A DNA stretch of 64,000 bases from Coturnix japonica (taxonomy: Eukaryota; Chordata; Aves; Galliformes; Phasianidae), in NCBI RefSeq assembly GCF_001577835.2, contig NC_029516.1, positions 55,530,802-55,594,801 on the forward strand, read 5' to 3'. Numbering within the stretch: position 1 is the first letter of the stretch; each line of letters opens with the position of its first letter. Below the pieces are notes generated by a model. That model did not search any database and was not told the DNA's origin. It worked only from the letters and a program-made list of their open reading frames with translations. Positions 54,986-64,000 of this stretch are shown piece after piece. The position numbers and the translations under genes were made by a program.

Positions 54986-57805
54986 TAGAAATCCTTTGCC
55001 ATGGGCTTTGTGATTGGTCATTCCAGAAGAACAAAAGCCACACGCTGAACTTTGCTCACGGGAGTGCTGCCATCAATGATTTACCTGCTGAGCTCAGCAC
55101 CCTGTGGGAACCATAAGGAGCCTCTGGCCGGTCCCTGGATGTCCCGCATCCTTTATTACACCCTACCTGCCTTCACCAGCCCCACGGGCTCAACCCTTGG
55201 CCCAAAACCAGCCCCATTAACCTGCTGCATAACTGATCTTTGCCCATTCACTAACTTTTTATAGACTAAGGTGAAGGCCTTCTGCTTCACCTGGCCTTAT
55301 CCAGCCTCTCAAAGTCCCATTTTAGTGTCTCTAGAGATGTCTGTCACCTGTCCAAGGCTGGGAGTCTCCTGTCCCCTGTGGGAATGCTGCTCATAAGATG
55401 GAGCTTCTCATTGAAGCATAAGGAAGGAAGCTTTAAGGAAGGAGACGATGGTGTTCAGGCATCATGGTTTCTAGCGTTTATTTTTAAACTGGAATTTTAC
55501 AGTTGCCTCTTTAGCTTTGTTTCTGAGTAATGCTTACTTAGACACCCATAGGAGCTGTTTTTGGCAACAGTTGCGTAGAATTTCTTTTAAATATACTTAA
55601 TGTAATGTAAAACAGGAAGAGAAACTGAACTTTGGATAGAGCCTTCCTCCTTAATAAGCAACTCTTACTACCAGAAAATGTCAGGATTTTTTTTGTTCCC
55701 TTGCACAAAGCAGCATCCAGCTGGATGTATCCACCTGCCTCCTCACCACCCCTGTCCTTATAGGGCCCTTTGGACGGTGCCCAGTTTCACTGACAGCCTT
55801 GGTGCACTAACCCTGTGCTTGGCCATCGCTGCACATCCTGGACCCAAAGCTATCTGTGGGAGGGCAGGGACCAATGAGGGGCTGCCCCTAATAAAGCCCT
55901 TTCTGTCCTGCTCCCAACACACTGTGGTACAGTTTGGGACCAAAGCAGCTCAGAGGCACAAAAGAGGCCAAACAATAGGCAGGGGGAGCCTCCTGCCCCA
56001 TCCAGGCAGCTTTGTTCCTGTGGCCGCCTGCATGTTCCTGGCCTCCTCCAATTCCTTTGTCCTAGGGCAGGTGAGCAGCAGGGAGGGCAGGTGCACAATA
56101 ATAGGCTTGTCCCTGGCTGTTGGATGTGCTTGGTACATGACACTGCTCAGTCTTTGGGGCTGTGGATCTGGACAGGGACATCTCTCATCCGCCTGCTCGC
56201 AGGCATGGCCAGCACAGCTCCTGCCATCCTTCCTGCCCCATGTCGTGTTGCTGGGGCTATGCCAGGGGCCCCACGTCTTGCAACTGATCAGCGGGGTCAG
56301 AAATGGTGCTTTTGTGTTCTAAATAGCAGCTGTAGTTTTTACGCTTCGATTTTATGAGTGGTTGTAATGTTTGAACAAAATAAAGCCGCAGCTGGCAGGC
56401 AGATATTAGCCGAGCAGCAATCAGCCTGTGCCCTGACAAGGCTGACACTGGCACAGGGTTCAATAAAGCATATATGGGAAGGGTGTGTCTGATAATACCA
56501 GGAGAGGAAAACAAGCAGCATGCTCCATCGCGGTGACAAAGACCTTGCACATGGTGCAAATAGGATTGTTTGCATATTCATCTGCCTCCCTCTTCCCTGT
56601 TCCCCTGCACCAGAGGGGCCAGGCCCTCAGGGAGCAGCCAGGCTCTGGCAGCGGATGTGCTGGGGGGGCACAGAGGGGCCGCTCTGGGGGCCCACAGTCA
56701 CTGGGGCCAGCTTTATGGCCGAGGGTAGGCAGCGACAGCTGAGCTCCTCCGGCTGCTTTCCCTTAGATTCTTAGCATGCAGCTCATCCCACCCTGAACCT
56801 GACATCTAAAACCACATCTAAACTGTACTCAAAAGGTGAAGTAAAAGTCCTGGGTCTGATTTTATTTTCTTTCTTTCTTTTAATATATTTTCTTGGCTGT
56901 CAAGGAATTAAGCTCAAGCAAGAGGTGAATGGCAGTACTTATTCCCAGTGGCCAAACAGAGGAAGGCTGAAATTAAGGATTATTATACAGCGGTAGCACT
57001 CCCTGGGCAGCAAGGTGCACCTCCACGTTTCCAGAAAGCCTGCCCAGGCTACAAAACAAACACATTAGGAGCTGTCTGGGTGCATTTACCCTTATACTGG
57101 TGCTGGCTGCAGGCACACATGGGTGTGCTGCTGCTGCAACATGGGGACACGCACGGCCACCTGCCTGAAGGGTTGGAACCTCAGGGCGCATCCTAGATCT
57201 CCAAGAAGGGATGTCAGAGAGCTCACTCTCAGGCTTATGGCAGCTCTCAGTTCTCTGTTTTTCCTTTGTAAAATGGAAGTACAGGACTCATTGCTGCCTT
57301 TGCTTTGGACTCAAGCGATGTACGGTGTGCTGCACCATTTCAACACTCCTAGCTTGAGCCCCGTGGTGTTTAACATAAGCTGTGGTGTTTAATTTCAACA
57401 GAAACCTTTAAGTCTTTGCAACTTCCTCCACGGACGCTAAGCCGAGTGCTGTCACAACAGGCTGGTGAATGGGCTGAGAACGCTGTCGCCGGTTTGGAAT
57501 GGTGTGTGGGTGCTGCGGGGGCGAATGTTCCCTGCACCGGGTGTTTTCTAAAGGTCTCCAATGCACGAGGCATGGTTGAATGACTTGTGCTTTCTTTACG
57601 TGGTGAGGGGGTGAATCTTGAATCGTCGGGCTGCTTTTATTTTTGTTAGATGTGTGTGGGCTGACAACATGACTCAGTATTTTCTCTGCAGATGCGAAGA
57701 TCATACTGCCAATTCTGGGTAGACTCTGGGCAGTTTCATGCGGAGAAATGGAACGCTTTTTATTCCAGAGCTCTGGTTTTTGGCAGCTAACATCCCCTTG
57801 ATGTG

Positions 57806-57832
57806 GAAATAAAGAAAATAAATAAATAAATT
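57806..57832. repeat. (AAAT)n simple repeat
   Basis: AAATAAAGAAAATAAATAAA and further units form a short AT-rich simple repeat in the SLC37A3-KDM7A interval. Confidence 0.8.
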
Positions 57833-58589
57833 AAAAAGGAGTTGTCTTGCAAAATGGACAAAAATATAGTGAAAAAATGTCCGAGGATGGGGAAAGTACC
57901 TCTCATTGCTGTGTTTTCCCAGCAACTTATCTGATTCTTTACTTGCTACTCTGAAAACACCCATTAACGTCTGACTTCTTTTTCTGATCTTTCCTGGTCC
58001 CGATTGCTTGCAGGCTATGCTTTCATCTGCTGAGTGCAGCAGTATCTGTGCCTGTATAGCCAGCCCAGAGTGCCACCAGCCCAAAAATGATGGGTGTGAG
58101 TTCTGTCCCCTGCTCCCAGGAGACACATGGTCTACAGAAGCACATGTATGCGTGGTTCAGCCAGTACCCAGGAGCGACAAGGAAGTCTAGGAAAGTAGGA
58201 CACCACCCTTTCTCCCTTTCAGCAGCCTCCCTGCTCTGCTCCCTCTTGTCTATCCTCCCTGAAAGCTTCCTGCACCTCATATCATGAGCAGTGTGTGGCA
58301 CATGCTTAAGGAGATATGTGAGGCCAGGCATGGACTGTGGGTGCCTGTAGTATCCGGTGATGGGTGCTCTCTCCACCCACTGCCTCAAATGTGGCATGAA
58401 GTCACTGCCTCCGAGCATTGGAACTTGCCACCTGTCAGTACTCACTGATGTGCTTTCAGGGTCTTTGCTGGAGTCCAGGCACGGTACTGGGGACAGCTGG
58501 AGCTGGCTGGGTACAAAGAGTGAAAGCTGGGTTTGTCTATGGCTGTGCCAAGCACAGCATGTTCTGGTGGAGCTGAGGGTAGAAGGATC

Positions 58590-58735
58590 AAAGAATCACA
58601 GAATATCCTGAGTTGGAAGGAACCCATGAGGATCATCAAGTCAAATTCCCGACTCTGCAGAGCACCACCCAAAATCAAACTCTTATGTCTGAGATCACTG
58701 TCCAAATGCTCCTTGGTTAGAGAGCACTCTCGAAC
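58590..58735 (-). repeat. CR1 LINE 3' end, distinct subfamily
   Basis: AAAGAATCACAGAATATCCT, GAGTTGGAAGGAACCCATGA, and TGTCTGAGATCACTGTCCAA are the CR1 subfamily 3' end with the GAATATCCTGAGTTGG signature. Confidence 0.88.
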
Positions 58736-59631
58736 CAGATTTACCTCATTTATGTATGGTCAAGGCTGATATTGCCATTTCTGCTTCTAAACTGCATGTA
58801 ATGAGGCTGCCCATATTTCTGAGAAGAATACTCGTTCAAAGTGGTTTTGTAATTCTCTTTCAGTGAGTGTGTGGTCTTTTTGCTCCTCTGAACTTTTGTT
58901 GTTCCACATTCAAGTACAGCTTAATGGATTTGTGCTTGGAGAGAAATCTTGAGCGGAGAAGAGTTGACAAGAGCGGATCTGACAGGGAGCACGATGGAAC
59001 TGTTTTATGTTATGTTTTCGAGGCAGATGAAGTAGACATTCCCCACCTGCTCAAAGAGTGCCCACAGCAGACAGTGCTGCTGATACAGCTTGCTCTGGCA
59101 GACATCACAACAGCAAAAGGACGTTGTTTGTGGCAGCCCAGAAAGTGTTTGTTCAATATTGAGTTTAGCTCTGCGTGATTGAGGCCGTAACAAATTCCTT
59201 CTCCCCGAAACTTCTGCTTGCTGCAGTATGCAGGGATGGTAAAGGGAAAGTCCCTGCAGGGGACCTGCTTCATCCTGCTTCCTCATTCTTGGCACTCTCA
59301 CTGCTGGACAGCCCTCAGTCTGCGTCAGCTGAAATTGAATCAAGCACCACTGAGCCAACCCTGAATAGAAGAACACAAGTCAGGCAGCCTCGTGCACCTC
59401 TTATGGGAATACCCAGTGTGTGCTTTACCAAGGTGATTAAGGGCTTCGTCACTTACAGAGAACTCCTGAAACACAACATGTGTGCATTTTTACGGCCAAT
59501 TTGGACGCAGTTACCGCTGCAGCTGGTGAGCTCAGCTTCAAGATAACATTCAGCATGTGACCATGCAAGAAACAGCAACTAAGGAGCAGGGAGCTGTTTG
59601 CCTTCAGGCTGCAGCGTGGCTGTGTGCACAG

Positions 59632-60225
59632 AATCACAGAATCACAGATTGACCCGGGTTGGAAGGGACCTCAAGGATCATGTAGTTCCAACCCCCCTGC
59701 CTGGCAGGGCCACCAAACATACACCTTTACTAGATCAGATTTACTAGCCCAGGGCCCCGTCCAACCTGGTCTTGAACACCTCCAAGGACGGGGCATCCAC
59801 AACCTCCCTGGGCAGCCTGTTCCAAGGCCTAACCACTCTCCTAGTGAAGAACTTCCCAACATCCAACCTAAATCTTCCCTCTTTTAACTTAAAACCATTT
59901 CCCCATGTCCTGCTATTGTCAGCCCTTTCAAAGAGTTTACTCCCCTCCTGGGAGTAAGTTCCCTTCAGGTCTTGAAAGGCTGCAATGAGGTCACCCCGCA
60001 ACCTTCTCTTCTCCAGGCTGAACAAGCCCAACTCCCTCATCCTGTCCTCATAGGGGAGGTGCTCCAGCCCCCTGATCATCTTCGTGTCCCTCCTCTGGAC
60101 CCTTTCCAAAATCTCCATGTCTTTTTTGTACTGAGGGCTCCACACCTGGACACAGTACAACAGATGGGGCCTCACAAGAGCAGAGTAGAGAGGGACAATC
60201 ACCTCCCTAATGTGGTCAATGAGGC
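59632..60225 (-). repeat. CR1 LINE with open C-terminal ORF2 segment, young
   Basis: About 590 bp of CR1 lie in reverse orientation with intact CAGAATCACAGAATCACAGA tail units. The minus strand keeps an uninterrupted frame through [54 protein letters not shown] and [20 protein letters not shown]. This is the ORF2 C-terminal region just after the reverse transcriptase. The 5' end is truncated, as is usual for CR1. It is not an independent gene. Confidence 0.94.
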
Positions 60226-60310
60226 CACATCCAGCCTGGCCTCCAATGCCTCCAGATGGGGCATCCACAACCTCCTTGGTCACAGCGATAGGATTCTATG
60301 TGATTCTATA
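60226..60310 (-). repeat. Second CR1 piece abutting the first
   Basis: ACATCCAGCCTGGCCTCCAA and GGGGCATCCACAACCTCCTT repeat the CR1 3' region a second time, in the same orientation. It is followed by GATTCTATGTGATTCTAT at 60293-60310, which reads as a CR1 tail in the opposite sense. This is a nested or abutting insertion. Confidence 0.75.
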
Positions 60311-60628
60311 AAGACACTCTGGGACACGCTATTTCCAGACATGTCGATACCACCATTTATTACTCATCACTCCTTTCTGCTGCTGTTAACCTCAGCTCTC
60401 TGGATTGCTGATCAGGGTTAAGTACCCAGCCCACCAGCCTTTGCCAGCACCGCGCACACCTCTATGTGCTCGTACGCCTTTGCGCCTGCGCGGCCGGTCC
60501 AACCTTCGGCAGCGCTCGGCAACGCTCGGCTGTTTCCGCCGCGGTTACGTAAACAAGGGCAGGGGGGGGCGGCGCGCGCTCTTTCTCTCGGTGTCCTCGC
60601 GGCACCCCGCCCCTCCCCCCCCGCCTCC

Positions 60629-60636
60629 CACGTGAC
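60629..60636 (+). promoter_or_regulatory. E-box CACGTGAC (USF/bHLH-ZIP type)
   Basis: This canonical CACGTG with flanking AC lies 240 bp upstream of the KDM7A ATG. It sits near the NRF1 motif, an arrangement common in CpG promoters. Confidence 0.5.
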
Positions 60637-60648
60637 ACGGCCCGCGAG

Positions 60649-60658
60649 GCGCATGCGC
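60649..60658 (+). promoter_or_regulatory. NRF1-type site
   Basis: GCGCATGCGC is the perfect palindromic NRF1 core, about 215 bp upstream of the KDM7A ATG. A near match, GCGCCTGCGC, lies at 60482-60491. Confidence 0.6.
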
Positions 60659-60874
60659 GATGCTCGCTCCCCCCGCCCCCTCGGGGGCCGGGTGACGCAC
60701 GTGCGCGCGTCCCCGCGCGCTGTTGTGCGCGCGCTCCCGCGCCGCCTGTGGCTCTGGGCGGCGGTGCACGCGCGCGGCGCGTGGTGCTGGCACGCGCGCT
60801 GTTGTTATTGGTGCCGGCGGCGGCGGCGGGCGGGGGAGGAGCGGCGGGCGCCTCAGTCAGGGAGTTCTTTAAAG

Positions 60875-60990
60875 ATGGCCGGAGCGGCGGCGGCCGCCGC
60901 CACCCCCGTGTACTGCGTGTGTCGGGAACCTTACGATGTGAGTCGCTTCATGATCGAGTGCGACATCTGCAAGGACTGGTTCCACGGCAG
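60875..60990 (+). CDS. KDM7A: KDM7A exon 1 (N-terminal half of PHD finger); gene continues off window
   Basis: KDM7A (JHDM1D/KIAA1718) is a nuclear Fe(II)/2-oxoglutarate JmjC demethylase of H3K9me2 and H3K27me2, targeted by a PHD finger that reads H3K4me3. This exon gives 38 codons and two bases: [20 protein letters not shown], then [21 protein letters not shown] ligands seen are C14, C16, C29, C32 and H37, with the cage Trp35; the remaining ligands are in later exons. The donor is GTAGGA. The ATG has A at -3 and G at +4. The frame is open upstream because the island has few stops, so the start rests on homology. The Ala/Pro-rich N-terminus is much shorter than the ~37 residues before VYC in human. 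PHF8 starts similarly, but the residues and the SLC37A3 neighbour favour KDM7A. Confidence 0.94.
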
Positions 60991-61571
60991 GTAGGAGCGG
61001 GACGGCGGCGGGGAGCGGCGAGCTGCGGGACGGCGGCGGCGGGGCGAGGCGACACGGCGGGCACCCCCCAGCCCGGTACCGGCCGGCGGACAATGGCCAC
61101 GGCTCCCCCCATCCATCCCCCGGCCCGGCCGCCCTTGGCCCCGCCGTGGGGTCGCTCCCGTTGCGGTGCCGGCCCCGGACACGCGGTGCGAGCGAGCGGC
61201 GCCGACCGCGGGGCCCCGTCCCCAAAGTTGCGGCGTTGCGGGGGACGCGTCCCCGGGGCTCCGCGCTGGGACGCGGTGGGTGCGCGCCGGGAACCGCGGC
61301 TCTACGCGGGGTTTGACCGCGGTGTGACGGCCGAAGCCCGGTGCCGTGAGCGTGTCTGAGTGCGGATAATAACGGGCTGCCGGCCGGGGGGGGCGGCCGA
61401 ACAAAGGAGCAAGTTGGGGGTCGGCGGCGCGGGGCTCCGTGAGGCCGGGCGGCGGGACACGGCGGCCGCCCCCATTATGCGGGGAGCCCCGGCGGCGGCG
61501 TAGGAAGTGCGCGGTGATTGACAGCGGACATTTAAATACCCCGTCACAAAAAACAGCGGCTGCAGGTTGTG

Positions 61572-61585
61572 GCGCCCCCTGCCGG
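61572..61585 (-). promoter_or_regulatory. CTCF-type motif
   Basis: The minus strand reads CCGGCAGGGGGCGC, which fits the CTCF core CCRSYAGRKGGCRS at every position. It lies at the inner edge of the KDM7A CpG island, about 580 bp into intron 1. Confidence 0.6.
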
Positions 61586-63622
61586 CACCGAGCGGGGTCG
61601 GCAGCGAGAAAAGCCCCGGTTGGTACCGGTACCCATTTACCCCTTTAAAGTTAAACGCCGTAACTTTAGGGACGGCGTGTCCTGGAAGCGCAGCGGCTTG
61701 TTTGGGTTATGGGAGCGCTGTGTGAGTTGCTCTGAACTTGTTCCTCGCAGTGAAGGTGAAGGTACGGGACTGAGGCTCGCCGTGCCTCTGTGTGTGTCTG
61801 TAACTCTGAACTAGCCGTGGCTCTGATAGCCCGAACCACCTACTGATATCGCTCGGTCACAGACACGCCGGTTACTGAAGTCGTTCGTAGAAAAAGATAA
61901 TCGCCTGTGTGATCAAAAAGCTGCGTTGGACCTGTGCGAAGTCTGGGGCCGCATAAAGATCCCAGCAGTCGCTTTGCTGCCGGGTAGTCGGTATCGCAGC
62001 GATACTGGGGAGCCCCAGGTGTGTGGGGGAGGCTGCTCGGAGCCGGCAGCTGGGCTGTGGCTGCTGCTCCCGGCCGGTGACAAAGGGCCGGGCCGTGGGA
62101 GGCCTCTGTCCTTGCCCAGCTGCGCTCTGCTCAGGGGACTTCTTCCATTGGTCGCAGTGGCAGGAGGCTGCTGCCGTGTTGCCGAAGGAAAACGCCACAA
62201 GCCGAGATCCTAAAGTTCCGGGTGAATTGGTTTCTTGCTCTTCCAGCTCTTGTGTTGAAATTGTCGTGACTTTTGTTAGGGAGCGTGTAGAGCCGTGCTC
62301 GATGGAGGCTGTGTTGTGCTGGCGGTGCACGCTGCTGTGTTAGAGGCTCTTTACTGCCTTCCTGTGTGTAGTCAGGAGAGTGCTTCTGATGTGCAGCTCT
62401 GACAGATGTGTGCCAGCCCCATTGTATTCCGTGTGATGCTGGAGCCATTCATCCATCTCCAAATGACCACTTTGGCTTACTGTTGTCCCTATATTAATGC
62501 TGTCAAATACGTGTTTCCTTTCTTCTGGCCAACACTGTGCTGTGCTTTATGAGGTTATGAGCCTGCGCACTGGGTTTACTTGCTCTGTATACAGGCCGAG
62601 CGCCTGGCCATAACCTTGTGCAGTTACAACGTGCTGAACAGAAGCCTGTGATGTGTGTTGGTGTGCTGAGGGCTTCATAGCTTCCTCAGTGCTTTGCACA
62701 AGAGAGACAAACTGTCAGTCCCTTTATTTCCACATCTACCTATTTATTTTGTTTTTTAAATGCCCCGCTAAGCCTCCTGTCCCTTTCTGCCTTGTCTGGA
62801 ATATACTCCAGCAGAGAAGCTCCTCTACTTTGCTGTGTGCTCACCTTGAGGCTGTCCAGTAGCTCCTTACACCTGTGTAAGCTCTGGGCTTTGTCTTCTG
62901 CCATTACCCGGTGTCCTCGCCTAACCCTTGGCATTCTTTGCCATCTCCAATTTTTGATGCTCTCCCACAGCTATCAGGTCAGCCGTGTCCTGCCTTCTTT
63001 TATCACATGGATACATATTGTCTGTGTAAGGTTAAAGGCGTTCGGGCTGGACAGGCACGTGGCCCTGATGTACAGCTAACTATTCTTAGAACGTGTCTGG
63101 AGTGTGCAGAAATCCTATTGTCAGCGTGGAACTCTTTGTCTTTTTATTCCCTATATATGACTCACACACTCAACTAGACTTAGGGGCATTGCAGAGACCT
63201 CACTTATTCTTGTGCACCGCATTCGAAGAAGATCTGGATGAACTTAACGTTTCTTCAAGCGTACGATGTTTGCACAATGTAACGTTGTCTGAAATGCTTG
63301 AGAAATGAATAATCATGAAGTTAGAGCTTGCAGGGGCTGCGTGCTTTGTGAAGCTGCGCTGGTGTACGGCGCCGGCTATAACAGAGCATGGAGGAGTCAG
63401 TCAAACTGACAATTAACAACTGCGAGTGTCCCCGTGCTGCTTCTGTGCGGCACTTCTCCAGCGCTGTTTTGTCTGTCAGGGAGCGTACGCTGAGCTCCCA
63501 GCACGTCTCAGTGGCAGGTAGGGGGAGAAATTAGCCACTGATATATGCAATTTGCCTATTATGTCAGGTAGAGAAATCCTGCTTCCCCAAACAGTCTTTG
63601 CCATTTAAAATGCATGTAACCT

Positions 63623-63678
63623 TTTTTGGTGTTTTTTTTTTTTTTAATATTAAAAATAATAATATATACATATATTTT
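63623..63678. repeat. T-run and AT-rich simple sequence
   Basis: A T15 run is followed by interrupted (AAT)n and (TA)n/(CATA)n in KDM7A intron 1. Confidence 0.85.
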
Positions 63679-63878
63679 GAAACAAAGAGATTGTATTCTT
63701 CAAAGCCAGCACGAGGGGGGAAAAAGAAAGGGGTGTTCTGAAAGAAATGCCCATCCACCTTATTGCAGCTTTACGTGCAGTTGCATCTTCTGTGATTTGT
63801 AAATGAAACTTGGCAGCTTATAAATCAATATTTTATCTGGGCAGGTTAGGGGGCTCTCAGCTGTGTGTAGTGTGTGTG

Positions 63879-64000
63879 TCATAGAATCACAGAATGGCCT
63901 GGGTTGACAAGGACCATGATGATCGTTGAATTTCAACCCCCTGCTATGTGCAGGGTCACCAACCACCAGCCCAGGCTGCCCAGAGCCACATCCAGCCTGG
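63879..64000 (-). repeat. CR1 LINE 3' end, cut by window edge
   Basis: CATAGAATCACAGAATGGCC, GGGTTGACAAGGACCATGAT, and CCCAGGCTGCCCAGAGCCAC mark the CR1 3' end in reverse orientation. It continues past 64000. Confidence 0.92.

Larger units (their letters stand above)
44711..60430. other. Intergenic region SLC37A3-KDM7A
   Basis: This is about 15.7 kb with no supported protein gene. Recognisable contents are CR1 copies at 48163-48580, 50940-51238, 54913-54985, 58590-58735 and 59632-60310, plus short simple repeats. Open frames of 100-214 codons occur (for example 55678-56322), but they have no family signature, no splice-consistent structure, and overlap one another on both strands. Undetected lncRNAs are possible. 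Confidence 0.7.
60430..61660 (+). promoter_or_regulatory. KDM7A: CpG island, KDM7A promoter
   Basis: Very CpG-dense sequence covers the KDM7A start. It has no TATA box. NRF1-type motifs lie at 60482-60491 and 60649-60658, a CACGTGAC E-box at 60629-60636, and a CTCF-type motif at 61572-61585. Such islands often fire both ways; a divergent noncoding transcript is possible but not shown by the sequence. Confidence 0.88.
60991..64000 (+). other. KDM7A: KDM7A intron 1 (left part)
   Basis: This runs from donor GTAGGA to the window edge. The first ~670 bp are still CpG island. No second exon continuing the PHD finger (expected CVGVEE...) is visible. It contains a T/AT-rich run at 63623-63678 and a CR1 tail at the right edge. 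Nothing else is recognisable. Confidence 0.85.

Noticed and set aside
55678-56322. 214-codon plus-strand open frame in the SLC37A3-KDM7A interval
   Set aside because: It has low-complexity, Cys/Pro/Leu-rich text with no family motif, no Kozak or splice support, and competing frames on the other strand. It is most likely chance in a GC-richer stretch.
60464-60874. Open frame running 137 codons upstream of and into the KDM7A ATG
   Set aside because: Stops are rare in CpG-island DNA. The Arg/Ala/Pro-rich text has no similarity to KDM7A, so the homologous ATG at 60875 was kept.
1-64000. LTR, retroviral or other capsid/envelope-bearing elements
   Set aside because: I saw no paired terminal repeats and no gag, pol or env-like protein text. 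The mobile DNA I can recognise is CR1 and one mariner.
1-64000. CRISPR arrays, operons, ribosome binding sites, prokaryotic features
   Set aside because: This is vertebrate nuclear DNA with spliced genes. No direct-repeat/spacer pattern exists.

Overview
The window is about 64 kb of vertebrate nuclear DNA, almost certainly from a bird and most likely chicken or another galliform. The evidence is split genes with GT-AG introns, two CpG islands, and at least fifteen CR1 LINE copies, the dominant repeat of bird genomes. Several CR1 copies end in ATTCTGTG/ATTCTATG-type tail repeats. Four protein genes are present in the order MKRN1 (+), RAB19 (-), SLC37A3 (+), KDM7A (+). This is the order and relative orientation I know from human 7q34, so it is a conserved micro-synteny block. 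The species and chromosome are inferences.

Layout. 1-17785: MKRN1, an E3 ubiquitin ligase, runs from intron 1 to the poly(A) signal; exon 1 lies off the left edge. 17786-21558: convergent intergenic DNA. 21559-24411: RAB19, a small GTPase with three coding exons, all intact. 24130-24830: CpG island serving as an apparent bidirectional promoter for RAB19 and SLC37A3, with two ZNF143/SBS-like motifs. 24803-44710: SLC37A3, a 12-TM MFS transporter with 14 coding exons encoding 501 residues and a long 3'UTR. 44711-60430: gene-poor intergenic DNA with CR1 copies. 60430-61660: CpG island with the start of KDM7A, a histone demethylase. Its first coding exon encodes the N-terminal half of the PHD finger, and the rest of the window is KDM7A intron 1.

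The four genes do not form a pathway. They are ordinary housekeeping-type neighbours acting in ubiquitin ligation and RNA binding, vesicle traffic, lysosomal transport and chromatin. The only shared regulation suggested by the sequence is the RAB19/SLC37A3 divergent promoter.

I found no novel multi-gene system, no RNA gene, no CRISPR array and no LTR or viral element. The best leads are: (1) a probable short MKRN1 isoform made by intronic polyadenylation, where the exon 5 donor itself spells Lys-stop and a canonical poly(A) site follows; (2) an internally deleted mariner transposon fossil in SLC37A3 intron 1; (3) the ZNF143-like motif pair in the bidirectional promoter; (4) a strong CTCF-type motif at the inner edge of the KDM7A CpG island; (5) a young CR1 subfamily with three closely matching copies in the window, one ending just upstream of the KDM7A promoter.
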